The translations under genes were made by a program, and so were the position numbers. A DNA stretch of 64,000 bases from assembly GCF_000423665.1 (NCBI RefSeq), contig NZ_KE384074.1:272761-336760 (forward strand), given 5' to 3'. Shown in pieces: positions 49,478 to 58,958 of the stretch; position 1 is the stretch's first letter, and every line of letters starts with the position of its first letter. The notes under the pieces are model-generated. The model did not search any database. It saw only the letters and a program-made list of their open reading frames with translations, and was not told where the DNA came from. This DNA is from Solirubrobacter soli DSM 22325 (GTDB lineage Bacteria > Actinomycetota > Thermoleophilia > Solirubrobacterales > Solirubrobacteraceae).

Positions 49478-49522
49478 CACGCGCGCGGGCCCCGATGTCA
49501 TCCGGGGAAGTCCGCGCGCGTG
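49478..49522. repeat. Nested 11+5 bp hairpin
   Basis: Outer arms cacgcgcgcgg (49478-49488) and ccgcgcgcgtg (49512-49522), inner arms ccccg/cgggg (49490-49494, 49503-49507). Lies upstream of the flavodoxin start and downstream of the protease end; could be an attenuator or terminator. Confidence 0.6.
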
Positions 49523-49558
49523 GGCGGAGGACTACGGGCGCGGCGGCCTGCCGGCCTC

Positions 49559-49588
49559 GGCGGCGGGACCTTCACGGCGCCCGCCGCC
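49559..49588 (-). terminator. Terminator of subtilase gene
   Basis: ggcggcggg (49559-49567) and cccgccgcc (49580-49588), 9 bp stem, 12-base loop, 14 bases past the protease stop. No T tract. Confidence 0.5.
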
Positions 49589-49602
49589 CCACGACGCGCG
49601 GG

Positions 49603-51111
49603 TCAGCCGTTCCACTTCACGAGCCACGTCGCGCTGCCCCAGCTCGAACGCGTGTCGCGGTCGACGCCTTCGTGCCAGCCCGGGCACACGCAGCCCCAGT
49701 TCGAGTTCGTCCAGCCGGCGGCCAGAGGCGTCTCCGGCCGGCCCCAGCTGGAGCGGCCCCAGCTCGAGCGGGTCTCGTCGATGTTGCCGGTGGTGGGGTC
49801 GATGAGGTCGTTGGGGACGAGTCCGCTGTTCGCGCCCGACGCGGGCTCCGCGACCGAGATGGCGGCCGAGGCGTTGACCTCGTCGATGGCGCCCGGGACG
49901 TCACGGCCGGTGGCCATCAGCGTGGACTTGACCTGATCGGGGGTCCAGTCGGGATGCGCCTGCAGGACCAGCGCCGCGACGCCGGCCACGACGGGCGCGG
50001 CCATCGAGGTCCCGCCGATCTGGATGTAGCTGCCGTCGACGATGCACTGCGGGCAGAGCTGCCCGAAGACGCTGCCGGGCGCGAAGGTCGAGACGATGTG
50101 CGCGCCCGGGGCGGCGATGTCGGGCTTCGCGAACCCGTCCTGCGTGGTCCCGGCGCTCGACCACGCGGCGTAGGCGTCGTCGCCGCGCGTCGTGGTTCCC
50201 TGGTCGTCGACCGCGCCGACCGAGATGACGTACGGGTCGTTGCCCGGCGCGTAGTTGACGGCATCGGCGGCGTGACCCTTGTTGCCGGCGGCGGTGACGA
50301 CCACGATGCCGTGGAAGTAGGCGGCCTCGACCGCGGCGTCGAGCGGGTCGGTGTGGTAGGACTCGGCCGTCGTCGAGGACACCGACAGGTTGACGACGCG
50401 GATGTTGTAGTCCGCCTTGTGATCGACGACGAACTGGAGGCCGTAGATCGCGTCCACGAGCGTGCCTTCGCCGTCGTCGTCGGATGCCTTGATCGCGATC
50501 AGGTTCGCGTCCGGCGCGACGCCGACGTAGCGGCCCTTGAGCGGATCGCCGTCCGGGCGCCGGGTGCCGTCGCCGGCGATGATGCCCGCGACGTGGGTGC
50601 CGTGGCCGTAGTCGTCGTTGGGCGTCGTGGCCTCCGGGCTCGTCACGACCGAGGCGACCACGCGCGAGTGGCCGTCGGCGTCCGAGAAGTCGACCAGGCC
50701 GCCGTTGATGCCCGTGTCGATGACCGCGACGCCGACTCCGGCCCCGGTCGCGCCGGTCGCGCCGTTCCAGACGGTCGGCGCGTACACCGACGCCGGGTAG
50801 GCGGTCGCGAGCTGGGTGGGATCGAAGCGGTCGCTCTGCGACTTGAGCGCGGCGTTGGCGCTGATGGACGCGACCCGGGTGTCGTGCGCGAGGCGCTCGC
50901 GGGCGCCATCGGTCAGTCGGACGGCCAGGCCGTTGATGATCGGGAGCGTGTCGGCGACATCGCCGTCAACCGCACGTACCGCCGCCTTCCCCGCAGCGAG
51001 CGAGACTCCGCTCCGTAGCTGGACGATGTGGGTGGCGGCTGGGGGTGCGGCCTGCGCGGTGCCGGCAAAGATGCCGAACAGGGCGACGACGGCGACGATG
51101 AATGTCCTCAT
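49603..51111 (-). CDS. Secreted subtilisin-like (S8) serine protease with SSWG repeats
   Basis: 502 residues from ATG 51111. Signal peptide ending GTAQA, I9-type propeptide, then the catalytic triad Asp132 (AVIDTGI), His173 (YGHGTHVAG) and Ser369 (GTSMAAP), with the oxyanion Asn region TAAGNKGH. After the catalytic domain an extension carries SSWGRSSWGRPE, SNWGCVC and RSSWGSATW, likely a cell-surface or substrate-binding element. Secreted protein degradation. Promoter lies in the 51112-51275 gap shared with the GGDEF-EAL gene. Confidence 0.95.
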   Translation of the reverse strand: MRTFIVAVVALFGIFAGTAQAAPPAATHIVQLRSGVSLAAGKAAVRAVDGDVADTLPIINGLAVRLTDGARERLAHDTRVASISANAALKSQSDRFDPTQLATAYPASVYAPTVWNGATGATGAGVGVAVIDTGINGGLVDFSDADGHSRVVASVVTSPEATTPNDDYGHGTHVAGIIAGDGTRRPDGDPLKGRYVGVAPDANLIAIKASDDDGEGTLVDAIYGLQFVVDHKADYNIRVVNLSVSSTTAESYHTDPLDAAVEAAYFHGIVVVTAAGNKGHAADAVNYAPGNDPYVISVGAVDDQGTTTRGDDAYAAWSSAGTTQDGFAKPDIAAPGAHIVSTFAPGSVFGQLCPQCIVDGSYIQIGGTSMAAPVVAGVAALVLQAHPDWTPDQVKSTLMATGRDVPGAIDEVNASAAISVAEPASGANSGLVPNDLIDPTTGNIDETRSSWGRSSWGRPETPLAAGWTNSNWGCVCPGWHEGVDRDTRSSWGSATWLVKWNG

Positions 51112-51275
51112 GTGCGCGCCGCATCGGCAGCCCCTTATGGCAACTTGAGCCCGATTTCCCGTTAGGTCCCCGTGCTGACCAACTCGTGGTTCAGGGTTGA
51201 GAACCGCGCTCGATTCTGGACGAATAAGCGCGGAAGCTGGTGCGTGGATGTTCGCGACGTGAAAACACGGGATTG

Positions 51276-53822
51276 ATGGGCCGTCCGCGCCTTCCCCCGT
51301 TTGGGGGAATCGTGCTCTACGGCGCGGTGCTCGCGGCGCTCGCGGTCGCGCTGTTCTTCGGGTTCCTGCACGGCGCCGAGCCGCTGACCGAGCCGCACCT
51401 TCCGTGGTGGGCGATCGCGGTCGGCTGGGCCCTCGCCGAGACGTGCGTGGTGCACCTGCATTTCCGCCGCAGCGCGCACTCGTTCTCGCTGGCCGACTTC
51501 CCGTTCGTCTTCGGGCTCGCTTTCGCCAGCGGCGACGGATTCCTGCTCGGCGCGCTGCTGGGCGCCGGCGCCGCGTACGCGTTCCGCCGGCTGCCGCCGA
51601 TCAAGCTGGGCTTCAACCTCGCGCAGCTCGCGCTGGCGGTGTGCGTCGCGTTCGTGATCGTCCGCGCGTTCGCCGAGCCCGCCGACACGCTGGAGCCGGG
51701 AACGTGGCTCGCCCTGTACGTCGCCACGCTGGTGACGGGCGCGCTGTCGATCGCCTGCATCGCCGGCGCGATCGCGATCACCGAGGGCGGGATGACGCTC
51801 GGCACGCTGCGTCAGATGTTCTCGATGGACCTCGTGTTCACGGCCGCCAACTCCAGCATCGCGATCTCGGCCGCGGTCCTGATCTCCACCGACGCGCGTG
51901 CCGCGGTCCTGCTGGTCGTCCCGGCGGCGGTCGTGTTCGGCGTCTATCGCGCGTACGTCACCGAACGCCAGCAGCACGAGAAGCTCGAGTTCCTCTACGA
52001 GTCCAACCGGGCCCTCACGCGCTCCCCCGAGGTCGCGGAGGCGATCGACGGCGTGCTGGCGCGCTCGCTCGAGGCGTTCCGCTCGGAGATCGCGGAGGTG
52101 GTCCTGTTCAGCGCCGACGGCACGCCGCTGCGGAGCACCTACGGTCCCGGGAGCGAGCGCGTGACGATGGTCGAGGCCGACCGTGGAGCGGCCGAGGAGC
52201 TCGCCGCGCTGGTCGACGCCGAGAACCCGGTGGTCTCGCTCACACCTCCGTACGACCCGCCCGGGCTCCGTTCGCATCTGGAGCAGCGCGGGATCCGCAA
52301 CGCGATGGTCGCGATGCTGCCCGGCGAGAGCCGCCTGATCGGGATCATCATGCTCGCGAACCGCTTCGGGCTCGAGCGCGGGTACGGCGGGGAGGATCGG
52401 CGGCTGCTCGAGGTGCTCGCCAACAACGCCAGCGTCGCGCTGCAGTACGACCGGCTGGAGCAGGCCGTGACCACGCTGCGCACCCTCCAGGAGGAGCTCC
52501 ATCACCAGGCCTACCACGACCCGCTCACCGGTCTGCCGAACCGGCTGATGTTCATGGAGCGACTGCGCGCCGAGCTCGCGGACGAGACCGCCACGCTCGG
52601 GGCGCTGTTCATCGACGTCGACGACTTCAAGATCGTCAACGACACGCTCGGGCACGCCGTCGGCGACGCGCTGCTCGTCGCCGTCGCGGGGCGGCTCCGG
52701 CATTCCGTGCGCCCCCAGGACATCGTCGCCCGGCTGGGCGGCGACGAGTTCGCGGTCCTGCTGCCGGGCGTCGAGGACCCCGTCGCGGAGCTCGGGGCCG
52801 TGGCCACGCGCGTGCTGAGCGGATTCGAGCCGCCGGTGCACGCCGCGGGCGAGCTGGTGCCGGTCCACCTCAGCGTCGGCATCGCCGACAGCCGCGGGAC
52901 GAGCGATCCCGACGAACTGATCCGCGAGGCCGACCTCGCCATGTACCAGGCCAAGACGTCGGGCAAGGGCCGCTTCGCGTTCTTCGACCCGCCGATGGCC
53001 GCCGCGATGCTCCGCCGCCATGACTTGAAGAAGGAGCTCGCCGAGGCGATCGAGCGTCGCGAGATCGTCGTCGAGTACCAGCCGATCGTCGACCTCGAGA
53101 CCGGGCGCATCAGCGCCGGCGAGGCGCTGGTGCGCTGGGAGCATCCCGTCCGTGGCCGGATCGCCCCCGCGGAGTTCATCCCGCTCGCTGAGGAGTCCGG
53201 CCTGATCCGGGCGCTGGGCCGCCACGTGCTCGAGCAGACATGCCGGCAGGCGCAGCGCTGGGAGGCCGTGGCGCCGGACGACCCGCCGCTGCGCCTTCAC
53301 GTCAACCTGTCAGCGGCCGAGCTGCGCGATCCGAATCTGCTCGCCGACGTCCAGGCGGTGCTCAACGAGTACGGCGTGCGACCCGGTCGCCTCGCGCTGG
53401 AGATCACGGAGACCGAGTTGCTCGACGACGCCGTCGCGAGCGCCGCCCGGTTCGGCGAGCTGCGGGCGCTCGGCATCCGCATCGCGCTCGACGACTTCGG
53501 CACGGGCTACTCCTCGCTCAGCTACCTGCACTCGCTGCCGCTCGACAGCCTCAAGATCGCGAAGCCGTTCGTCGACGGGCTCGCGGGCGACAGCCACGAC
53601 GCGAGCTTCATCGGGGTGATCGTGGAGCTCGCGCGCAAGCTGGGACTGGAGGTGATCGCCGAAGGCATCGAGACCCGCGCGCAGCTCGACGCGCTGCGCG
53701 ACCTCGGCGTCGAGCTCGGCCAAGGCTTCCTGATCGGCCGCCCCGCCGCCGCCGGGACCGGGCGGTTCCGCCGCCAGATGCCGGCCGGGTTCAGCGTCCG
53801 CCAGGACGCCGGGCTCACGTAG
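51276..53822 (+). CDS. Membrane GGDEF-EAL c-di-GMP enzyme
   Basis: 848 residues from ATG 51276. About seven N-terminal helices, a GAF-like region (residues ~240-390), GGDEF domain with intact RLGGDEF (488-492 GGDEF) and EAL domain with EALVRW (Glu616). Both active motifs look intact, and the EAL metal ligands NLSAAEL, EITETELLDD and DDFGTGYSSLSYL and IAEGIE are present, so it could make or break c-di-GMP. Controls motility/biofilm. Ends 5 bases from the convergent LysR/LuxR fusion. Confidence 0.95.
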   Translation: MGRPRLPPFGGIVLYGAVLAALAVALFFGFLHGAEPLTEPHLPWWAIAVGWALAETCVVHLHFRRSAHSFSLADFPFVFGLAFASGDGFLLGALLGAGAAYAFRRLPPIKLGFNLAQLALAVCVAFVIVRAFAEPADTLEPGTWLALYVATLVTGALSIACIAGAIAITEGGMTLGTLRQMFSMDLVFTAANSSIAISAAVLISTDARAAVLLVVPAAVVFGVYRAYVTERQQHEKLEFLYESNRALTRSPEVAEAIDGVLARSLEAFRSEIAEVVLFSADGTPLRSTYGPGSERVTMVEADRGAAEELAALVDAENPVVSLTPPYDPPGLRSHLEQRGIRNAMVAMLPGESRLIGIIMLANRFGLERGYGGEDRRLLEVLANNASVALQYDRLEQAVTTLRTLQEELHHQAYHDPLTGLPNRLMFMERLRAELADETATLGALFIDVDDFKIVNDTLGHAVGDALLVAVAGRLRHSVRPQDIVARLGGDEFAVLLPGVEDPVAELGAVATRVLSGFEPPVHAAGELVPVHLSVGIADSRGTSDPDELIREADLAMYQAKTSGKGRFAFFDPPMAAAMLRRHDLKKELAEAIERREIVVEYQPIVDLETGRISAGEALVRWEHPVRGRIAPAEFIPLAEESGLIRALGRHVLEQTCRQAQRWEAVAPDDPPLRLHVNLSAAELRDPNLLADVQAVLNEYGVRPGRLALEITETELLDDAVASAARFGELRALGIRIALDDFGTGYSSLSYLHSLPLDSLKIAKPFVDGLAGDSHDASFIGVIVELARKLGLEVIAEGIETRAQLDALRDLGVELGQGFLIGRPAAAGTGRFRRQMPAGFSVRQDAGLT

Positions 53823-53827
53823 TGGCA

Positions 53828-54757
53828 TCACGTGATCAGGCGTTGCCGGAACGCGACGGCGACTGAGCCGGCGCGATCCTTCGTCCCGAGCTTGCGGTAG
53901 ATGTGATCGAAGTGCGACCTGACGGTCGCCACGGCGATCGTCAGGTGCGTGGCGATCTCCGGCGCGGAGAGCCCTTCGGCCGCGAGCTGCAGGATCTCGA
54001 GCTCGCGAGGACTCAGGACGCGCCCGACACGTGATCGCATCCCCCGCGGGTGGAACGCGCCGCGCGCTGTCAGGACGCGCGCCGCGCCGCGTGCGACGGC
54101 GATCCGGTGCGCGAGCTCGCCGGCCCGGTCCGCCGGCCACGCAAGGACCGTGCGCGGGAGTGGCAGCGCCGGGTCCAGTGGCAGCTTGACGACCTTCGAC
54201 CCGAGGCTGGCGGCGGGCACGAAGTCAGCCATCGCGATCCCGATGCCCTGGCCCTGCGCGACGGCGGCGATCAGGTCCTCAGGAGCGGTCCCGACGGCGC
54301 CGCGCACTTGACGGAACCGGTAGCCGTTGTCGGCGAGTCGCGCGGCCCAGGTGTCGAACGTGGCAGGACCGAGCAGACGCGACGGCATGATCAGCACAGC
54401 GTCGGCGACGTCGCCCGGCGTGATCGCTCCGCGCCCTGCCAGCCGAAGGTCCGCGCGCACGAAGGCCATCATCGGCGCCCCGACGGACAGCAGCTCCGAC
54501 CCGATCCCCGGCTCCGCGTGCGAGACCCGCACCACGCCGAGGTCGAGATGCCCGCCTCGGAGCCGCGCGAGTTGCTCGCCGCTGTGCCCGTGCATGACCT
54601 CGATCTCGAGCGTCGGCTCGAGCTCGCGCATCGTCGTCAACAGATCGTGGAGGACCTCGATGCCGAGCGAAGGCAGGAAGCCGAGGCGCACCGAGCGCGG
54701 ATGCCATGTCGACGACATGTCGGCAACCGGACCACCGAGTGTCATCACATCATTCAT
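53828..54757 (-). CDS. LysR-effector domain fused to LuxR-type HTH (unusual regulator)
   Basis: 309 residues from ATG 54757. Residues ~24-230 are a LysR-type periplasmic-binding-like effector domain (SVRLGFLPSLGIEVLHDLLT, HGHSGEQLARLRGGHLDLGV, GVGIAM-type GIGIAMADFVP), with no N-terminal LysR HTH. The C-terminal 60 residues are a LuxR/GerE HTH: LSPRELEILQLAAEGLSAPE, TVRSHFDHIYRKLGTKDRAG. The domain order is reversed relative to LysR. Likely a small-molecule-responsive transcription factor; divergent from the chemoreceptor, which may be a target. Confidence 0.85.
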   Translation of the reverse strand: MNDVMTLGGPVADMSSTWHPRSVRLGFLPSLGIEVLHDLLTTMRELEPTLEIEVMHGHSGEQLARLRGGHLDLGVVRVSHAEPGIGSELLSVGAPMMAFVRADLRLAGRGAITPGDVADAVLIMPSRLLGPATFDTWAARLADNGYRFRQVRGAVGTAPEDLIAAVAQGQGIGIAMADFVPAASLGSKVVKLPLDPALPLPRTVLAWPADRAGELAHRIAVARGAARVLTARGAFHPRGMRSRVGRVLSPRELEILQLAAEGLSAPEIATHLTIAVATVRSHFDHIYRKLGTKDRAGSVAVAFRQRLIT

Positions 54758-54861
54758 TTGCCCTACACGGTACCCCGCATCTTTGCCCACTCCTCTTTAG
54801 CCCTCCGCATCGTGGCCCGATGCCGGGGAGCGTCTCCACCAAACCCACAAGGAGGATCTCA

Positions 54862-56691
54862 ATGCGCCTTCCCGTGCGCACGAAGTTGTTCGGCGCCTTT
54901 GGCGTCGTGCTGGCCCTGATGGTCGTCGTCGGTGCACTCGGGGTTCAGAGCGTCACCAAGGTCAGCGACAAGTCGGAGGGCATGTATCGAAACTCCGTGA
55001 CGGCGCTGGCGCATCTCGGGGTGGCGCGCGCGAAGCTCAACGAGAACCGCGCGTTCACCAACAACCACCTGCTCGAGGTGGACGTCTCGGCCAAGACCGA
55101 GCTCGAGGCGAAGCTCAAAGCCAACGACGAGCTGATCGCGGCCGAGCTCGCCGCGGTCCGCCCGACGCTCCAGACCGCGGCGGGAAAATCATCGTTTACG
55201 TCCCTCCTCGATCACCTGGAGGCGTATCGGGTGGCACGCCAACAGGTGCTCGACATCTCGCGCGGCGGTCGCCGTGACGCCGCGTACGGCGTCAACAAGG
55301 AGCGGGTGCTGCCCGCGGTCGGGCTGGTCGTGTCCGACTTCGAGAAGCTCTACGACTCCAAGGTCGACCTGGCCCGCTCCGAACAGGCCGCGATCGAGCA
55401 GACGTCGGCGTCGAGTCGCACCACCGCGATCGTGCTCATCCTGATCGCGTTGGGCCTCGGGTTCGGCGTCGCCTTCTGGATCGCCCGGTCGATCACGGGC
55501 GGCGTCCTGCAGATGCTGCGCGCGGCGCAAGGGATCGCCGACGGCGACGTCGAACAGGACGTCCGGATCACGAGCCGCGACGAGCTCGGTGACACGGGCG
55601 TCGCGTTCGCCCGCATGATCGAGTACCTGAAGGAGATGGCCGGCGTGGCGGACCGCGTCGCCGCCGCGGACCTGACGGTCGAGGTCCGGCCGCGCTCGGA
55701 CCGGGACCTGCTCGGCAACTCGTTCGCGCGCCTGGTCCGCGACCTCAACGCGATCATCCAGCAGGTCGGGCGCCAGGCCGCCGCGGTGTCGGTGACATCG
55801 CAGCAGATGGCGTCGACCTCGGAGGAGACGGGCCGCGCGGTGGGTGAGATCGCGTCCGCGATCTCCGATGTCGCCCAGGGTGCGGAGCGCCAGGTGCGCA
55901 TGGTCGAGTCGACGCGCGAGGCGGTCCAGGAGGCGGCGCGAGTAGCGGTCGCCAGCGCCGACACCGCGGCGGCGACCACCGCCGCCGCCGAGCAGGCGAT
56001 GGGCGTTGCGCGCGAAGGCGTCGAGGCGGCGCAGCACGCGTCCGACGCGATCCGGCACGTGGCCGAGTCGTCGGCGCAGGTCGGAGCGGCGATCGAGCAT
56101 CTCTCGGCCCGGTCCGAGCAGATCGGCGGCATCGTCGGCACGATCACCGGGATCGCCGAGCAGACCAACCTGCTCGCATTGAACGCCGCGATCGAGGCCG
56201 CCCGCGCCGGCGAGCAGGGCCGCGGGTTCGCCGTCGTGGCCGAGGAGGTGCGCAAGCTCGCCGAGGACTCCCAGTCCGCCGCGGCCGAGATCGCCGCCCT
56301 GATCGGCGACATGCAGAGCGAGACGCAGCGGGTCGTCGGCGTGGTCTCCGACGGCGCGCAACGCACCGCCGACGGGGTCGTGATCGTCGAGCAGACGCGC
56401 ACGGCGTTCGAGCAGATCGGGGTTGCCGTCGAAGACATGACGACCCGTGTCGCCGAGATCGCGTCGGCCGTCGCGCAGATCAACGTCGATGCCGGCCGCG
56501 CCGAGGCCGACATCGTCGAGGTGGCGTCGGTCGCCGAGGAGTCCTCGGCGTCCACCGAGCAGGTGTCGGCCTCCACCCAGCAGACCAGCGCCTCGACGCA
56601 GGAGATCGCGGCGTCGGCACAGTCGCTGGCCGGGACGGCGGAGGAGCTCGACCGGCTCGTCGGGCGCTTCACGACCGCGGCGACCGCCTGA
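54862..56691 (+). CDS. Membrane methyl-accepting chemotaxis protein
   Basis: 609 residues from ATG 54862 with AAGGAGG upstream. First membrane helix about residues 8-28, 4-helix-bundle sensor (NENRAFTNNHLLEVDVSAK), second helix about 186-207, two HAMP segments, then the MCP signalling domain with QTNLLALNAAIEAARAGEQG and many coiled-coil heptads. Senses a ligand outside the cell and signals to CheA. The gap from 54758 to 54861 holds the divergent promoter region to the LysR/LuxR fusion. Confidence 0.95.
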   Translation: MRLPVRTKLFGAFGVVLALMVVVGALGVQSVTKVSDKSEGMYRNSVTALAHLGVARAKLNENRAFTNNHLLEVDVSAKTELEAKLKANDELIAAELAAVRPTLQTAAGKSSFTSLLDHLEAYRVARQQVLDISRGGRRDAAYGVNKERVLPAVGLVVSDFEKLYDSKVDLARSEQAAIEQTSASSRTTAIVLILIALGLGFGVAFWIARSITGGVLQMLRAAQGIADGDVEQDVRITSRDELGDTGVAFARMIEYLKEMAGVADRVAAADLTVEVRPRSDRDLLGNSFARLVRDLNAIIQQVGRQAAAVSVTSQQMASTSEETGRAVGEIASAISDVAQGAERQVRMVESTREAVQEAARVAVASADTAAATTAAAEQAMGVAREGVEAAQHASDAIRHVAESSAQVGAAIEHLSARSEQIGGIVGTITGIAEQTNLLALNAAIEAARAGEQGRGFAVVAEEVRKLAEDSQSAAAEIAALIGDMQSETQRVVGVVSDGAQRTADGVVIVEQTRTAFEQIGVAVEDMTTRVAEIASAVAQINVDAGRAEADIVEVASVAEESSASTEQVSASTQQTSASTQEIAASAQSLAGTAEELDRLVGRFTTAATA

Positions 56692-56793
56692 CGCGCACCT
56701 GACATGTCGGCACCATGACATCTATGGGAGAGCGACGCCTGATCGCTCTCCCAGTCGACCGCATTGTGGCGCGAGGGCGCTAGGGTGGCGGTC

Positions 56794-57432
56794 GTGCGTG
56801 GGCCCCTACGCGTCCTGGTTGCGGACGACCATCCCCTCTTCCTCTTCGCGCTCGCCCACAGCGTCTCTCGCCGCGACGAGCTCGAGGTCGTCGCTCGCGC
56901 GGCGTCGGGCGGCGAGGCGATCGACGCCCTGCTCGCGCACCGGCCGGACCTCGCCGTGCTCGACGTGCAGATGGCCGACATCGAAGGGCTCGCCGTCCTG
57001 CGCGCCGCGACGGCCGCCGGACTGGCCGTCCGCGTGTTGTTCATCTCCGGGGCGATCGAGCCCGCGATCGCCTACGAGCTGCTGGAGGCGGGCGCCGCGG
57101 GCATCGTCTCCAAGGCGGCCACGCCCGAGGAGATCGGCGACGCGCTGGTCCGCATCGCGGCGGGTGAGACCGTGCTGGGGTCCGACGTGCAGCACATCGT
57201 CGTGAGCGCCATCCGTGGCCGCCGCGACGGCGATCGACCACGGCTCAGCGGCCGCGAGGCCGACGTGTTGCATCGCATCGCCAGGGGGCTCAGCGGCCCG
57301 GAGATCGCGGCCGAGCTGCGGCTGAGCCTGTCCACCGTCAAGACCCATCAGCGGCGGCTCTACGAGCGCCTCGGTGTGTCCGACCGCGCCGCGGCCGTCA
57401 GCGAGGCCATGCGCCGCGGGCTGATCGAGTAG
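56794..57432 (+). CDS. NarL/LuxR-family response regulator
   Basis: 212 residues from GTG 56794 (GTG 56785 is alternative; GAGGGC..AGGGTGG upstream). Receiver VLVADDHPLFLFAL with phospho-Asp57 (LAVLDVQMADIEG), Lys in IVSKAATPEE; HTH RLSGREADVLHRIARGLSGP and STVKTHQRRLYERLGV. No partner kinase adjacent. May respond with the chemoreceptor upstream, 102 bases away. Confidence 0.94.
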   Translation: MRGPLRVLVADDHPLFLFALAHSVSRRDELEVVARAASGGEAIDALLAHRPDLAVLDVQMADIEGLAVLRAATAAGLAVRVLFISGAIEPAIAYELLEAGAAGIVSKAATPEEIGDALVRIAAGETVLGSDVQHIVVSAIRGRRDGDRPRLSGREADVLHRIARGLSGPEIAAELRLSLSTVKTHQRRLYERLGVSDRAAAVSEAMRRGLIE

Positions 57433-57447
57433 ATGCGATCGGCGGTG

Positions 57448-57846
57448 TCAGCTCGACGCCGGCGTCTCGATCACCGCGAGCCGGGTGCCGTCCTTGGCGA
57501 TGACGGCATCGGCGAGCAGCCGGCGCACGACCCGGTACACGGGCGGTGGGTCGAGGCCGAGCGTCCGGCTGAGCTCCGCCACGGTGATGCCGGGCCGCTC
57601 GGCGATCAGGGCGATGACACGGTCGCGCCGCTCGGCGCCTGCCGCTCGCGTGCCACCCGGTCTCGCGCGCACGCGCGCCGCGCCCGGCCGCGCAGGATCA
57701 GGATGCGGCATGATCGCGGGGACCGGGAGCCCGAGGCGCGTGGCAGTGTCACGCAGCTCCTCGTATTCGGTGATCAGCGGTGCCAGCTCGTCGAGACGGG
57801 TAACGATGCGTGCCTCGAACGAGCGCAACTCGTCAAGCGCCGACAC
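57448..57846 (-). CDS. Small winged-helix protein
   Basis: 132 residues from GTG 57846 with AAAGGA upstream (ATG 57861 is alternative but has no good site). N-terminal coiled helices (LDELRSFEARIVTRLDELAP), a Pro/Arg/Gly linker, then winged-helix RRDRVIALIAERPGITVAEL, LGLDPPPVYRVVRRLLADAV. DNA-binding regulator of unknown target. Confidence 0.75.
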   Translation of the reverse strand: MSALDELRSFEARIVTRLDELAPLITEYEELRDTATRLGLPVPAIMPHPDPARPGAARVRARPGGTRAAGAERRDRVIALIAERPGITVAELSRTLGLDPPPVYRVVRRLLADAVIAKDGTRLAVIETPASS

Positions 57847-57923
57847 GATGGTCCTTTCCATTGATCGGAAACGTCAATGAGTGTTACCACACCTGCGGCG
57901 AGACGGACTGACCGAGCGCTTCC

Positions 57924-58802
57924 GTGGACGCCGTCAAGCTTCGCTCATTCGTTGTCCTGGCCGAGGAACTGCACTTCTCGCGCGCCGCCGCCCGTCTCGG
58001 CATCTCCCAGTCAACCCTGAGCCTTCGCCTTCGCAGCCTCGAGACCGAGCTCGACGCCCGCCTGTTCGACCGCTCGACCCGCCGCGTGACGCTGACCGAG
58101 GCCGGCTCCCGGCTCCTCGCCGATGCCCCGACCGCGCTGGCGGTGATCGCCGAGACCGCCGCCGCCGTCCACGCGACCGCCGACGAGGGCGACCGCATCC
58201 GCCTGGGATGCTCCCCCGCCGCCCGCCAGTCCGTGGTTCGTCACATCGTCCGCCGCTACCGCGGCGACGCGCCCACAGCTCGCGTGCGCCTGTATGAGAG
58301 CGCGTCGGGCGAGCTGCTGCGCTGGCTCTGGCAGGGCCGCCTGGACGCGTGCGTGAGCTACTGCACCGTCACGCCGCAAGGACTGCGATCCGAGCCCCTG
58401 GCGCAGCTCCAACCGTTGGTCGCGCTCCCCGCGGCCGATCCGCGCGCGCAGCTCGAATCCGTGCTGTTGGCCGACCTGTCGGACCTCCCGCTGGTCCTGT
58501 TCGCCGACGCCGACTCGGACGGCTACAACGCCACGGCCGTCGCGGCCTGCGAGGCGGCGGGCTTCACCCCCCGCACGATCGGCATCCCCCGCGCCCGCGC
58601 CGCCTTCGAGTTCTGCACGAGCGGCGGCTTCACCTTCGTCCCCTCGGGCGCGCTCCGGGACTGGCCCGACACCATCGCGCTGGTCCCGCTTGCCGGCCCG
58701 GCGCCGGTGCTCTCGTTCGATCTCGTCTGGCATGCGTCTCGCGAAGCCGTCGTCGCTCCGCTGCTGGCGGCCGCGCGCGCTGAGCACCGCGACCGCTCGT
58801 GA
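57924..58802 (+). CDS. LysR-family transcriptional regulator
   Basis: 292 residues from GTG 57924. HTH AEELHFSRAAARLGISQSTL, SLRLRSLETELDARLFDRST, then effector domain with IRLGCSPAARQSVVRHIV and a non-standard C-terminal half (DADSDGYNATAVAACEAAGF). Target unknown; no divergent enzyme gene, since the neighbour is a winged-helix protein. After it, 58803-58958 is a 156-base gap with a promoter. Confidence 0.9.
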   Translation: MDAVKLRSFVVLAEELHFSRAAARLGISQSTLSLRLRSLETELDARLFDRSTRRVTLTEAGSRLLADAPTALAVIAETAAAVHATADEGDRIRLGCSPAARQSVVRHIVRRYRGDAPTARVRLYESASGELLRWLWQGRLDACVSYCTVTPQGLRSEPLAQLQPLVALPAADPRAQLESVLLADLSDLPLVLFADADSDGYNATAVAACEAAGFTPRTIGIPRARAAFEFCTSGGFTFVPSGALRDWPDTIALVPLAGPAPVLSFDLVWHASREAVVAPLLAAARAEHRDRS

Positions 58803-58922
58803 GCGCCGATCTTACCCCGCAGGACGTCAACCCACGGTGACACGTCGCCTGGAGTTCGATGACATGACATCGACTGGTGCCTACGGCCGCTAAGTCAGCG
58901 TGTCCCGAACGAGACGTGAGAT

Positions 58923-58952
58923 TTGACTGATGTGAGTTGCTCCTGCTAGAGA
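58923..58952 (+). promoter_or_regulatory. Promoter of ABC exporter, leaderless
   Basis: -35 TTGACT (58923-58928), 18-base spacer, -10 TAGAGA (58947-58952). Start of transcription would be about 58959, the GTG itself. The rest of the 58803-58958 gap contains no gene. Confidence 0.5.
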
Positions 58953-58958
58953 TGGTCG

